Below the pieces are notes generated by a model, which was not told where the DNA came from, did no database searches, and was given only the letters and a program-made list of their open reading frames with translations. A stretch of DNA of 49,435 bases from CAG-390 sp003523225 (GTDB lineage Bacteria > Bacillota > Clostridia > Oscillospirales > CAG-272), in the NCBI GenBank assembly GCA_902461815.1, contig CABPZE010000012.1:1-49435 (forward strand), read 5' to 3'. Shown here in pieces: positions 1 through 7,296 of the stretch. The position numbers and the translations under genes are program-made. Position 1 is the first letter of the stretch. Each line of letters opens with the position of its first letter.

Positions 1-1365
1 CGGCTTATCCTGCGCACAGGCTGAGGTCATGCACAGAAGCAGCGCGAGCATAAGTCCTATCTCAAACACCGTGCTGCTTCTGAGGATATCAAACATCGCC
101 GCATCGTCAGCGCCGTTTGAATATCTTGTTTTGAGTGCGACTTCAAACACCTCGGGGGTGACGGTGCGGTAGCCCTCCTGAGCGAGCGCCTCTATCACCG
201 CGCTTGCATTGTCGGTGTCGGCAACATTCTTGGTTATTCCGTACATCGTGTATGTATTTGCCATCAGAGTGTGATAGCTTTCCTGATCCTCATCGTACAT
301 CGGCGCGGGAAGCACTCCGTAGGTAACATCCGAGTCGGCAAGATTGTTGATGGTAAGGCGCACAGACGCCATGTAAAATGCGGCGCGACCCTCAACGAAT
401 ATCTTTGCGGAGGCGTCAAAGCTCGATGCATAGAACCAGTCATACCCGGTAAACAGGCAGTTGTTCACCTTCTCAAGCAGACCCTGAGTCTTTTCGGAAA
501 CGTAGGTGTCGGAAAGAGCGATCTCCCCCTCCGCGCCCTTTTCGATGAACCGTATTCCCATACCGATGAAAAGCGGATTTATCATGCCGGAGTAGGTGGC
601 ATAACCGTAAACATCCTCCGCGTCCTTGCCGTTTGAGTTAAGGTCACGGTAAATGCCCGACGTCTCGCTTATCATGCGTTCAAAGGTCCATTTGCCGTCG
701 CGCACCGCTCCATAAAGGTCGGACTTCACCATTTCCTTGTTGAAAAACATACCCTCCATACCGAGCAGGGTATTGTTTGAAATGTCGCCCGAGGCAAAAT
801 AGAGCTTGCCCTTGATAGTGGAATTTTCAATAAGATCCTGCGGCCACCACGGGTTTGAAAACTCAAGGTATCTTGTGTCAAGCAGATCCTGCATATAACC
901 CGACGCGGTAAGCGCGCCCATTACCATGCTGTGAGCGGCGATTATCTCCGTCTCGTTGGTCTGAAGTCCCGATTCGACCCGTTTTTTGAAGTTTTCGAGC
1001 TTGCTCTTGTTGCCCGGCTCGCCGAACCAGTTGATCTTTACGTTCAGCAGCTCCTGTACATAGCTGTCCTTTTTGCGGATAGCTCCGGTCACACGGTCGG
1101 TCTCCTCGACCTCAAATTCAGGGTTGTTGACGTCGCTCCAGTACAGAATGGATACCTCCGCCTTGCCGAGGTCAAGATCCACCGGCAGAGAGCCAAAGCC
1201 CGTAGTCTCATCTCCGGCGGCACTCGTCGTGGCGACTTCAGCTCCGGTGGTAGTCTCCACGTTTCCGTTCTCTCGGCAGGAGACAAACAGCGGTATCAGC
1301 ATAAAGCAGATAAGCGAAATGCAGATCAGCCGCAGTATTTTTGACGCGGTTTTTGATGCTTTCAT
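1..1365 (-). CDS. Extracellular solute-binding lipoprotein (family 1-like), 3' end beyond window
   Basis: The frame opens with ATG at 1365 and stays open to base 1, so 455 codons are visible and the C-terminus lies outside. An AGGAAA site sits 6 bases before the ATG. The N-terminus is a lipoprotein signal with lipobox LFVSC (Cys30), followed by a Thr/Ala/Glu-rich linker. The body resembles ABC sugar-binding proteins: it shares the order 'NPWW' near residue 170, 'GKLYFASGD', and a Trp-containing 'DGKWTFERM' stretch with the lipoproteins at 35935 and 37766. Those are about 494-499 aa, so roughly 40 residues are missing here. It follows the FAD oxidoreductase by 51 bases and is probably cotranscribed. 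No permease or ATPase is nearby, so the substrate is unknown. Confidence 0.8.
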   Translation of the reverse strand, partial: MKASKTASKILRLICISLICFMLIPLFVSCRENGNVETTTGAEVATTSAAGDETTGFGSLPVDLDLGKAEVSILYWSDVNNPEFEVEETDRVTGAIRKKDSYVQELLNVKINWFGEPGNKSKLENFKKRVESGLQTNETEIIAAHSMVMGALTASGYMQDLLDTRYLEFSNPWWPQDLIENSTIKGKLYFASGDISNNTLLGMEGMFFNKEMVKSDLYGAVRDGKWTFERMISETSGIYRDLNSNGKDAEDVYGYATYSGMINPLFIGMGIRFIEKGAEGEIALSDTYVSEKTQGLLEKVNNCLFTGYDWFYASSFDASAKIFVEGRAAFYMASVRLTINNLADSDVTYGVLPAPMYDEDQESYHTLMANTYTMYGITKNVADTDNASAVIEALAQEGYRTVTPEVFEVALKTRYSNGADDAAMFDILRSSTVFEIGLMLALLLCMTSACAQDKP

Positions 1366-1416
1366 GATATGTTTCCTTTCCGGATCATTTTTATATGTAC
1401 GGTTTCCCGTAAAGCT

Positions 1417-2712
1417 TCAGAGAAGTATAGCTCCGTGGTCGGCAAGGCGGCGGCGGAGCGCGTCGGCGTCCACATCCGCAGGCAGGACCTTCCCCTCCAC
1501 GGCAAGAGCTGCGGCACAGCCTGCCGCCTGACCTATCGCCATGCAGCCCGGCATTATGCGGAAGCTGCCGGCAGCCTGCGACTCGGCGCATATGGTGCGC
1601 CCGGCAACGATAAGGTTTTCGCATCCCAGCGGCAAAAGACTGCGGTACGGGATGGTATATACCGGCGCCACCTCGTCATGGAAGCCGCCAGCTATGTTTC
1701 CGTCACGGCTGTGAACATCCATTCCGTAGCCCATGCAGGCAATTCCGTCCGGGAACACCGTTCCCTCTCCAAGGTCGCGCACGGTAAGCATATATCTGCC
1801 CTTTATGTGACGGCTCTCGCGTATTCCGAGCACGGGAGCGACCTGCGTCATACGGCAATTTTCAAAGCCGGGCGTGCGGTGCAGTACCTCATACGACTCA
1901 AGCACCTGCTCGCGCCCGCGCATATGGGCGGCTGTCATGCTGTCGGCGTCGTTTGCGTTCACTCCGTACACCCGCTCATGATTGACTTTGTAGCAGCCCT
2001 CCTGTGGCATACGGTAAGCCTTTACCGGCTTCTGCGGACGCGCGGTGAACCTTTCGTCCTCCGCTCCGTCTACCTCAAAAAACAGGGTAGCGGGCTGAGG
2101 AGCCATACCTCCCTCGTCCCCGAACCATATCGGCACTCCGGACACGGCGGCAACGTCGGCGTTTCCGGTCGCGTCTATGTAGACCGAGGCTTTTGCGGCG
2201 ATAAGTCCCTGCGGAGCATCAAGAATGACCGACGCTATGCGCCCATCGCCCTCGCCGCTCTTTTCGGTAAGGCTGTCGGCAAAGCGGGTGTAAAGCAGGA
2301 CGTGGACTCCCGCTTCTTTTACCATGCGGTCAAGGGTGAGCTGAAGCGAAAATGAATCAAAGGGCGTAACGTGACGGTGATATTTTTTAAGGAATGAGGT
2401 GTAAACGCTCGGAGAATCGGTCTTATCCGGCGTAATAGCGCCGCCCTCGCGCGCCATACGGTCAACTACCTCCTTGAAAAGCCCGCCGACAACAGGGTAA
2501 TTACCGTCGCGGTCATAGCAGGTCATAAACGGACCGACCAGCGCCGAGGTAGCCATACCACCGAGCATTCCGGTAGCCTCGCAAAGCAGGACGCTCCTGC
2601 CGCAGCGCGCGGCTTCAACAGCGGCGCACACACCGGCGGGACCTCCGCCAAGCACGCATACGTCGCATTCCCCGTAGAGAGGTACATTTTTACGATATTC
2701 AATAAATGCCAT
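1417..2712 (-). CDS. FAD-dependent oxidoreductase (FAD_oxidored family)
   Basis: Flavoprotein with a dinucleotide-binding site near its N-terminus (VCVLGGGPAGVCAA) followed by an acidic residue at the end of the second strand (LLCEATGMLGG). The FAD-contact segment YIDATGNADVAA lies mid-protein and the closing IVAGRTICAESQAAGSFR segment near the end, as in the PF12831-type family common in Clostridia and Bacteroidetes. The substrate cannot be read from sequence; relatives are often found with sugar-use genes. I chose ATG 2712 because AAAAAAGG lies 8 bases upstream; the frame extends to an ATG at 2817 that has no good site. It lies between an AraC regulator and a solute-binding lipoprotein, all on the minus strand, which suggests a regulated nutrient-use locus. 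Confidence 0.85.
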   Translation of the reverse strand: MAFIEYRKNVPLYGECDVCVLGGGPAGVCAAVEAARCGRSVLLCEATGMLGGMATSALVGPFMTCYDRDGNYPVVGGLFKEVVDRMAREGGAITPDKTDSPSVYTSFLKKYHRHVTPFDSFSLQLTLDRMVKEAGVHVLLYTRFADSLTEKSGEGDGRIASVILDAPQGLIAAKASVYIDATGNADVAAVSGVPIWFGDEGGMAPQPATLFFEVDGAEDERFTARPQKPVKAYRMPQEGCYKVNHERVYGVNANDADSMTAAHMRGREQVLESYEVLHRTPGFENCRMTQVAPVLGIRESRHIKGRYMLTVRDLGEGTVFPDGIACMGYGMDVHSRDGNIAGGFHDEVAPVYTIPYRSLLPLGCENLIVAGRTICAESQAAGSFRIMPGCMAIGQAAGCAAALAVEGKVLPADVDADALRRRLADHGAILL

Positions 2713-2945
2713 TTCCGATACCTTTTTTGCTATGTACTTCAAGTCATCACCGCGCAGACGGAAAACCGTATTTCGGCTTTTATCCGTCAAAACTATCTCA
2801 CGGTGTGGCTTTATCATTATTATAAATGATACCGCCCCGCAATAATATAAATAAAACTACCGAAAATGTAACTTTTACGACCAATAGGCGCGTACATATT
2901 CCAACAGCGCGCTGGTGCAAAGCGAAAAAGTGAAAAAAACAGAAA

Positions 2946-2972
2946 GAGCCGCCGGACAAAATCCGGAGGCTC
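2946..2972 (-). terminator. Intrinsic terminator after the AraC gene
   Basis: Stem GAGCC-x-CCGGA / TCCGG-x-GGCTC with a CAAAA loop. On the minus strand it is followed by a T-rich run (TTTCTGTTTTTTT). It lies just past the stop of the AraC-type gene, so it separates that transcript from the FAD oxidoreductase downstream. Confidence 0.75.
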
Positions 2973-3002
2973 GCTTTGTATTCGTAAAACCGCGGCTGCT
3001 GT

Positions 3003-3887
3003 TTATTCGCTCAGAGTCTCACCGTTTACACTGCGTCGGTACTGAGCGGGAGTAACTCCCACAGCCTTTGTAAACACGCGGATGAAATATGAGGTGCTGT
3101 TGAAGCCGCAGGCAAACGCCGCCTCGGTAACGCCACTTCCGTTGCCGAGCATCACTCGGCTTTTGCTTATACGCACACTGCGGATATAGTCATGCACTGT
3201 AAAGCCCGTGAATTTTCTGAAAACACGGGTAAGGTAATCCTTGTTTATATAAAAGTGATCGGCAATTTCCGAAATGCCGCTTATCGTGCGGTAGTTGTCC
3301 CGCACATAGCGTATCACCTTGTGTATTATCTCGGGGGAATGCTCGTAACCGCTGTCGGAATCGTGACCGCGAGAGGGAAGTTTTGCCGCATCGCCCACGA
3401 AAAGCAAAAGGTCGGTCAGCCTGCAAAGAGACTCAAGCGGGCTTGCTTCGTGTCCGCGCGATATCACCCGCCTAATTGAATCAAGGATGGCTATCAGCTC
3501 CCCCTCCCGCTGCATATCGAGGTGAATGACGTTTTCCCCCTCAAGGCGGGGATCGGAAAAGACTCCCATTGCCTCCTCCTCTCCTCCGGCAACCCACGAA
3601 AAGGCGTCGGCGGGTATCCAGAAGGCATACCTTTCGTAAACAGACTGCTCGGCGGCAAGAGCGTAGTGCAGCTCTCCGGGGCGGCAGAAAAACACGTCCC
3701 CTCGCGCCAGATGGTAGGAGCGTCCACCCGCAATGTGCAGCATCGAACCGGACAGCATCACGCACACCTCCCAGACCGGGTGGTCGTGCATATGGTCATA
3801 ATACGTTTCGGGGGAAACGTTCTCGCTCGCATACCTGAGCTTTACGGTCCGCTCTCCCGAAAGAGGGACGCTTATCTGATACCGCAT
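3003..3887 (-). CDS. AraC family transcriptional regulator
   Basis: 294-aa regulator. The N-terminal half is a cupin sensor domain (HDHPVWEVCVMLSG, then RGDVFFCRPGELHYA). The C-terminal ~100 residues are the twin helix-turn-helix of the AraC family: ISEIADHFYINKDYLTRVFR followed by the signature with CGFNSTSYFIRVFTKAVG and TPAQYRR. This architecture is typical of sugar-responsive activators. The start at 3887 has a GGCGGGG site 8 bases upstream; an upstream ATG at 3917 falls at the predicted transcription start of the promoter at 3924-3952, so it is unlikely. Likely targets are the FAD oxidoreductase and solute-binding genes to its left, by position only. A perfect small hairpin (3954-3971) just upstream of the -35 could be a control site. 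Confidence 0.9.
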   Translation of the reverse strand: MRYQISVPLSGERTVKLRYASENVSPETYYDHMHDHPVWEVCVMLSGSMLHIAGGRSYHLARGDVFFCRPGELHYALAAEQSVYERYAFWIPADAFSWVAGGEEEAMGVFSDPRLEGENVIHLDMQREGELIAILDSIRRVISRGHEASPLESLCRLTDLLLFVGDAAKLPSRGHDSDSGYEHSPEIIHKVIRYVRDNYRTISGISEIADHFYINKDYLTRVFRKFTGFTVHDYIRSVRISKSRVMLGNGSGVTEAAFACGFNSTSYFIRVFTKAVGVTPAQYRRSVNGETLSE

Positions 3888-3923
3888 GATACACCCCGCC
3901 TTTTTCATGATTTTCATACATTA

Positions 3924-3952
3924 ATGATACCATTTCCGCGCTGAAATGTCAA
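3924..3952 (-). promoter_or_regulatory. Sigma-A-type promoter of the AraC gene
   Basis: On the minus strand TTGACA (3952-3947), a 17-base spacer ending in TGG, and TATCAT (3929-3924). The implied start of transcription is near 3917, which supports translation from ATG 3887. Confidence 0.75.
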
Positions 3953-3980
3953 GCGTCCGCAAAAGCGGACGGCAAAGGAA

Positions 3981-4000
3981 TTTTTTCGGTTTATTTTACG
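3981..4000 (+). repeat. Left copy of 20-bp direct repeat flanking the AT-rich island
   Basis: TTTTTTCGGTTTATTTTACG. It matches 7189-7208 at 19 of 20 positions in the same orientation. The two copies bracket the AT-rich protease cassette. A 14-base part of it also occurs on the minus strand at 32225-32212, so it may be a more common element and not a true insertion scar. Confidence 0.5.
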
Positions 4001-4048
4001 GAATATTTTATTTGTTTCATGTTTTTTCAAAAAATAATATATACCCCC

Positions 4049-4077
4049 TTGAAAAACAAGTAAAAATATGATATACT
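4049..4077 (+). promoter_or_regulatory. Strong promoter of the protease cassette
   Basis: TTGAAA (4049-4054), 17-base spacer, TATACT (4072-4077). Transcription would begin near 4084, giving a leader of about 215 bases before the first small ORF and 370 before the protease gene. Confidence 0.75.
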
Positions 4078-4083
4078 GTAATC

Positions 4084-4278
4084 ACAATATAGTAGCCGTA
4101 AGAAAACGAACAAAACCCGACAACACCGCGAAAAAGGATTTAAATGTTGCCGAGTTGTTCTCGTAAGGATGCGAGGAGCCCGTGCGGGAATATTTGGCTT
4201 AACAAAAGAAACTTTAAGCGCATAAAGATGTCGGAAATTTTGTACCCGTTGGTCTCTATGCGCTATTTTATTGAATAA
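4084..4278 (+). ncRNA. Candidate structured RNA or leader, class unknown
   Basis: This non-coding stretch follows the promoter and contains several pairable segments: TTCTCG/CGAGGA around 4157-4176, CCCG/CGGG near 4180-4189, and a long imperfect hairpin from about 4218 to 4264. That hairpin has arms GCGCATA and TATGCGC, then AGA/TCT and CGG/CCG pairs separated by internal loops. The length, about 190 bases, would fit a riboswitch-like leader or a small RNA. I could not match it to a known riboswitch core by eye. There is no clear U-tract terminator after the long hairpin, so it may be the 5' leader of the cassette. Confidence 0.4.
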
Positions 4279-4300
4279 TTCATTTAGGAGGGATTGCCTT

Positions 4301-4402
4301 ATGATGAAAAGATGCAATCTAAACGTTCACCAATTCGCCAACCGCAGATACCCTATGCTCTTTCGTATAATTATAAGTGACAATTCGTCGCTTGAAAAGT
4401 AA
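4301..4402 (+). CDS. Predicted 33-aa peptide, unknown function
   Basis: A short ORF starts ATGATG at 4301 and ends TAA at 4402. It is preceded by AGGAGGG with an 8-base spacer, as good a ribosome binding site as any in the window, which is why it is listed. The peptide (MMKRCNLNVHQF at its start, SSLEK at its end) is basic, has one Cys and no signal peptide or membrane segment. It lies between the structured leader and the secreted protease gene, 52 bases before the latter. It could be a leader peptide, a signalling or processed peptide, or a translated spacer without function. I do not recognise it. Confidence 0.4.
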   Translation: MMKRCNLNVHQFANRRYPMLFRIIISDNSSLEK

Positions 4403-4454
4403 ATTTCTTTGGATCTTTTTTGTTCAACATGGATAACATATTAGGAGGTACATT

Positions 4455-5399
4455 ATGAAATACAAAGTAATATCATTTGTTCTTTTGGCATGCATTTCTT
4501 TTTCAACATTTTCAATCAAGTCCTCAGCAAACGAAATACCAAACGAAAATTCTGTGGTAAATTCATACAATTATCTTCAGTGTGATTATGACACAAGAGA
4601 AATAACTGAATACCACGCTCCTATGGATAATCAAATAAATGAAACATGGGAACTTTTTGATGCTCAAGCAGTGTCAAATATGAGCGATATTGCCAATTCT
4701 TTTGTTGACGTAGCTCCAAACATATCACCAATGACGATATTGGGTGAAGACAATAGGTTTTTGTCTCCTCCAACCGCGGCTCCTTATTCTGCTGTTGCAT
4801 GTTTAGTTGCAACTTTTGACACTGGTGGTGATGGTATTGCAGATTCAATAGCATACGGTACAGGTTTTTTGGTGAGCAAAAATGTTCTTGTAACTGCAGC
4901 TCATTGCCTTATCCCTAAAGATACAAGTTCCAGCACTTTAATTGATCTAAAGATATATTTTAATTTGCATGACGATACACTTAATGGATACTCATATGAA
5001 CATCCACGTAGGTGGACATGGTCTGTCAATTGGCATGATAATGCAAATGGATGGCAGTATGATTATTGTGTAATAGAGTTGCATAATGACATATCAAGAC
5101 CATACTATTTTAATTGTATTAGTTCAAGTAATGCGTCAACTCCCCAGAACATATATGCTTCTGGTTATCCTGGTGACAATAAACATTACCAAATGACCTC
5201 GTATGGGCAATTAACACAGACAACATATTATTCATGTCAATACAACAATGATATTCTTCCTGGAATGAGTGGCGGGCCATTGTATAATGCCAACTGTATT
5301 GGTATAATTACCTATCAGGCAAGTGCATTTAACCAGGGGAATCTTTTCACACCATATCTTTATAATTTGATATGCTCAAAGATATCCGACAATCAATAG
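4455..5399 (+). CDS. Secreted trypsin-like (S1, V8/glutamyl-endopeptidase-like) serine protease
   Basis: 314 aa. A Sec signal peptide covers about residues 1-26 (MKYKVISFVLLACISF). A conserved pre-domain follows (CDYDTREITEY, ETWELF). The catalytic triad is complete: His150 in LVTAAHC, Asp203 in YDYCVIEL and Ser272 in GMSGGPLYN. It is therefore predicted to be an active exported endopeptidase; the residues before the domain may be a propeptide. AGGAGG lies 6 bases before the ATG. It is the first large gene of an AT-rich cassette: the lipoprotein starts 18 bases after its stop, and a catalytically dead paralogue comes next. Substrate unknown. Codon use (AAA, ATA, TTA rich) differs sharply from neighbours, suggesting recent acquisition. 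Confidence 0.88.
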   Translation: MKYKVISFVLLACISFSTFSIKSSANEIPNENSVVNSYNYLQCDYDTREITEYHAPMDNQINETWELFDAQAVSNMSDIANSFVDVAPNISPMTILGEDNRFLSPPTAAPYSAVACLVATFDTGGDGIADSIAYGTGFLVSKNVLVTAAHCLIPKDTSSSTLIDLKIYFNLHDDTLNGYSYEHPRRWTWSVNWHDNANGWQYDYCVIELHNDISRPYYFNCISSSNASTPQNIYASGYPGDNKHYQMTSYGQLTQTTYYSCQYNNDILPGMSGGPLYNANCIGIITYQASAFNQGNLFTPYLYNLICSKISDNQ

Positions 5400-5417
5400 T
5401 GCAGGAGGATTATCTAT

Positions 5418-6017
5418 ATGAAAAAGGTATTTCTTGCTTTTCAAATCATAGTTTTGATTATGGCATTGATAAGTTGCTCACCTACATCCAATAATAGCGA
5501 TCTGTCGGCTTCATCAAATGACATTAATCAATCGGAAACCCAAAATATCGATTGGTCAGAAGAAACGGCATCTCCTATTGCTATCGGTAACAGATTATGT
5601 GATACTATGGGTTTCCCAGACCAAAGTGTTCCGCCGAAATATGAATGGATAAATTTAAGTGGTACTAATGATATAGAAACCGAATATGATAATTTTGATA
5701 TCACATTAGATTATGAATCATATAAATTTAATTCAATTATCCGTATTCATATAAGCAACAAGAATGATAAACCATACAGCTTTTATCCGATACCATATAT
5801 CGAAAAATACAATTCTAGTAGCAATACATGGGAAAGGCTAATATATGCACCAGATGAAGCCTATTATGGAGCTGGATGGCACACTGGTATTGATGATGTT
5901 ACATTGTATTTTAACCCTTATTATTTGGCTCAGCCCATAGAATCAGGTGAGTATCGGTTTATTGTTTTTGCTGGGGAGAAAGAGTTTTATTCAAAAAGTT
6001 TTACAATTATAAAATAA
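5418..6017 (+). CDS. Lipoprotein, possible Ig-like fold, unknown function
   Basis: 199 aa with a lipoprotein signal: a hydrophobic stretch then lipobox LISC (Cys20), followed by a Ser/Asn-rich linker. The C-terminal ~110 residues look beta-rich with alternating hydrophobic strands (IRIHISNKND, WERLIYAP, ESGEYRFIVFAGEKEF). This pattern resembles bacterial Ig-like domains found in Firmicutes lipoproteins. The assignment is a guess from pattern alone. AGGAGG precedes the ATG by 9 bases. It lies between an active protease (18 bases upstream) and its inactive paralogue (15 bases downstream), so it may anchor, inhibit or receive one of them at the cell surface. That role is inference. Confidence 0.7.
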   Translation: MKKVFLAFQIIVLIMALISCSPTSNNSDLSASSNDINQSETQNIDWSEETASPIAIGNRLCDTMGFPDQSVPPKYEWINLSGTNDIETEYDNFDITLDYESYKFNSIIRIHISNKNDKPYSFYPIPYIEKYNSSSNTWERLIYAPDEAYYGAGWHTGIDDVTLYFNPYYLAQPIESGEYRFIVFAGEKEFYSKSFTIIK

Positions 6018-6032
6018 AAGGGGAGAATAAAG

Positions 6033-6992
6033 ATGAAAAAGAACATTATCATTATATCTATACTACTAACATTATCAATGATTTTGATGATTACTCCGCT
6101 ATCAGCATCGTCTAACACAGTACTTGAAAATAATACAAATGAAAATGTTTCGCAGTTCCTTGAATGTGATTATGTGACACGAGAAGTGACTAATTACACC
6201 CCGCTGGTAACAAATAATGTTGAAACGACATGGGAACTTTTTTCAGATAATGACATAGCACTAATGGAAGCTTCTTATAATACGCATGCAACAAACACGA
6301 CTAATGATCCCATAATAATGCCACAAGATATAATCGGAAATAATGATATGTTTGATGCCCCACCGATAAGTGCTCCGTATTCGTCTGTTGCATATTTAAG
6401 CGCTACGTTCGACTCAAACGGTGATGGTTCAGCAGATTATATTATGAGTACGACTGGATTTTTGGTAAGCAAAAATGTTTTGGTAACATCTGCTCAGGGG
6501 GTAGTTCCTAGAGATACTACTACAACAACGCTTGTCGAATTGCGGATTTATTTTGGACTTGATAGTGATACTTTATCCGGGACCTCATATATTCATCCGC
6601 GAAGATGGACATGGTCCACGGCATGGCATGATTCTTCAAACAGCTGGAAGTATGATTACTGTGTTGTGGAATTATGGGATGATGTTATGCAACCTTATTA
6701 TTTTAATTGCGTCGAATCTAGTAACACGTCACCCCAACAAAATGTCTATATTTCAGGATATCCTTCTGATGAACAGTACCACCAAAAGGCATGTCATGGA
6801 CAGATAATTTCTTCCAATTACTACAATTGTAATTTTAATAATGATATGCTAAGTGGTATGCATGGGGCTCCGATATATAATAGTAGTTGTATAGGTATAG
6901 CCACATATCGTTCTTCGACATTTAATATGGGCAATTTGTTTGCTGAACATATTTTTAATTTAATATGCTCAAAAATATCAGAAAATCAGTGA
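6033..6992 (+). CDS. Catalytically inactive trypsin-like protease homologue (pseudoprotease)
   Basis: 319 aa, collinear with the protease at 4455 over its whole length: signal peptide, CDYVTREVTNY and TTWELF pre-domain motifs, and HPRRWTWS are all shared. The triad is destroyed: the His position reads SAQG (Gln155), the Ser loop reads GMHGAP (His277, with Gly to Ala at 279), and only Asp208 (YDYCVVEL) remains. The frame is intact with a good ribosome binding site (GGGGAG, 7 bases), so this is a maintained protein and not a wreck. It cannot be a serine protease by the usual mechanism. Possible roles are a decoy, a regulator or substrate-binding partner of the active enzyme, or a binding protein. 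Confidence 0.85.
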   Translation: MKKNIIIISILLTLSMILMITPLSASSNTVLENNTNENVSQFLECDYVTREVTNYTPLVTNNVETTWELFSDNDIALMEASYNTHATNTTNDPIIMPQDIIGNNDMFDAPPISAPYSSVAYLSATFDSNGDGSADYIMSTTGFLVSKNVLVTSAQGVVPRDTTTTTLVELRIYFGLDSDTLSGTSYIHPRRWTWSTAWHDSSNSWKYDYCVVELWDDVMQPYYFNCVESSNTSPQQNVYISGYPSDEQYHQKACHGQIISSNYYNCNFNNDMLSGMHGAPIYNSSCIGIATYRSSTFNMGNLFAEHIFNLICSKISENQ

Positions 6993-7142
6993 TGATATCG
7001 AAAATACGTGATCAATTATTAGAAAATACTTACAGTGATATTAATTTTTAAAACAAACGAAATCTATTTACCACAGATAATCAAAATGGTATCCAATACT
7101 TAATTTTAGATTTCGTCAATAATTGATTTAATTTACAAAAAG

Positions 7143-7175
7143 GCGCAGCGATCTTCGGATCAAAGCGCTTTTTTT
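7143..7175 (+). terminator. Intrinsic terminator closing the protease cassette
   Basis: GCGC and GATC arm segments, a TTCG tetraloop, then GATC and GCGC, followed by seven T (7169-7175). It lies 150 bases after the pseudoprotease stop. The bases between are AT-rich and show no gene. Confidence 0.85.
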
Positions 7176-7188
7176 ATTAATTTTATAT

Positions 7189-7208
7189 TTTTTTCGGTTT
7201 ATTTCACG
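7189..7208 (+). repeat. Right copy of 20-bp direct repeat flanking the AT-rich island
   Basis: Differs from 3981-4000 at one base (C for T). An 11-base string CTTGAAAAACA also recurs at 4048-4058 and 7214-7224, in both cases forming the -35 region of a promoter. Confidence 0.5.
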
Positions 7209-7214
7209 TTATAC

Positions 7215-7243
7215 TTGAAAAACATCCCGCGTTGTATTATAAT
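7215..7243 (+). promoter_or_regulatory. Promoter of the SLC13-like permease gene
   Basis: TTGAAA (7215-7220), 17-base spacer, TATAAT (7238-7243). Transcription would start near 7250, so the upstream GTG at 7252 cannot be a usable start. Confidence 0.8.
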
Positions 7244-7296
7244 ATCCAACTGTGCGAAAAAAGCATATCAAAATCATACAGTCGAGGAACAGACTC

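Noticed and set aside
1369..2355. 328-codon plus-strand frame opposite the FAD oxidoreductase
   Set aside because: The minus-strand protein has clear FAD-binding motifs; this frame has none.
4084..4278. 6S RNA identity for the structured leader
   Set aside because: Length and a long hairpin fit loosely, but I could not pair the 5' and 3' ends into the closing stem expected of 6S RNA. Left as unknown class.
4027..4317. 96-codon minus-strand frame antisense to the cassette leader
   Set aside because: AT-rich, no recognisable motif, overlaps the leader and promoter on the other strand; most likely chance.
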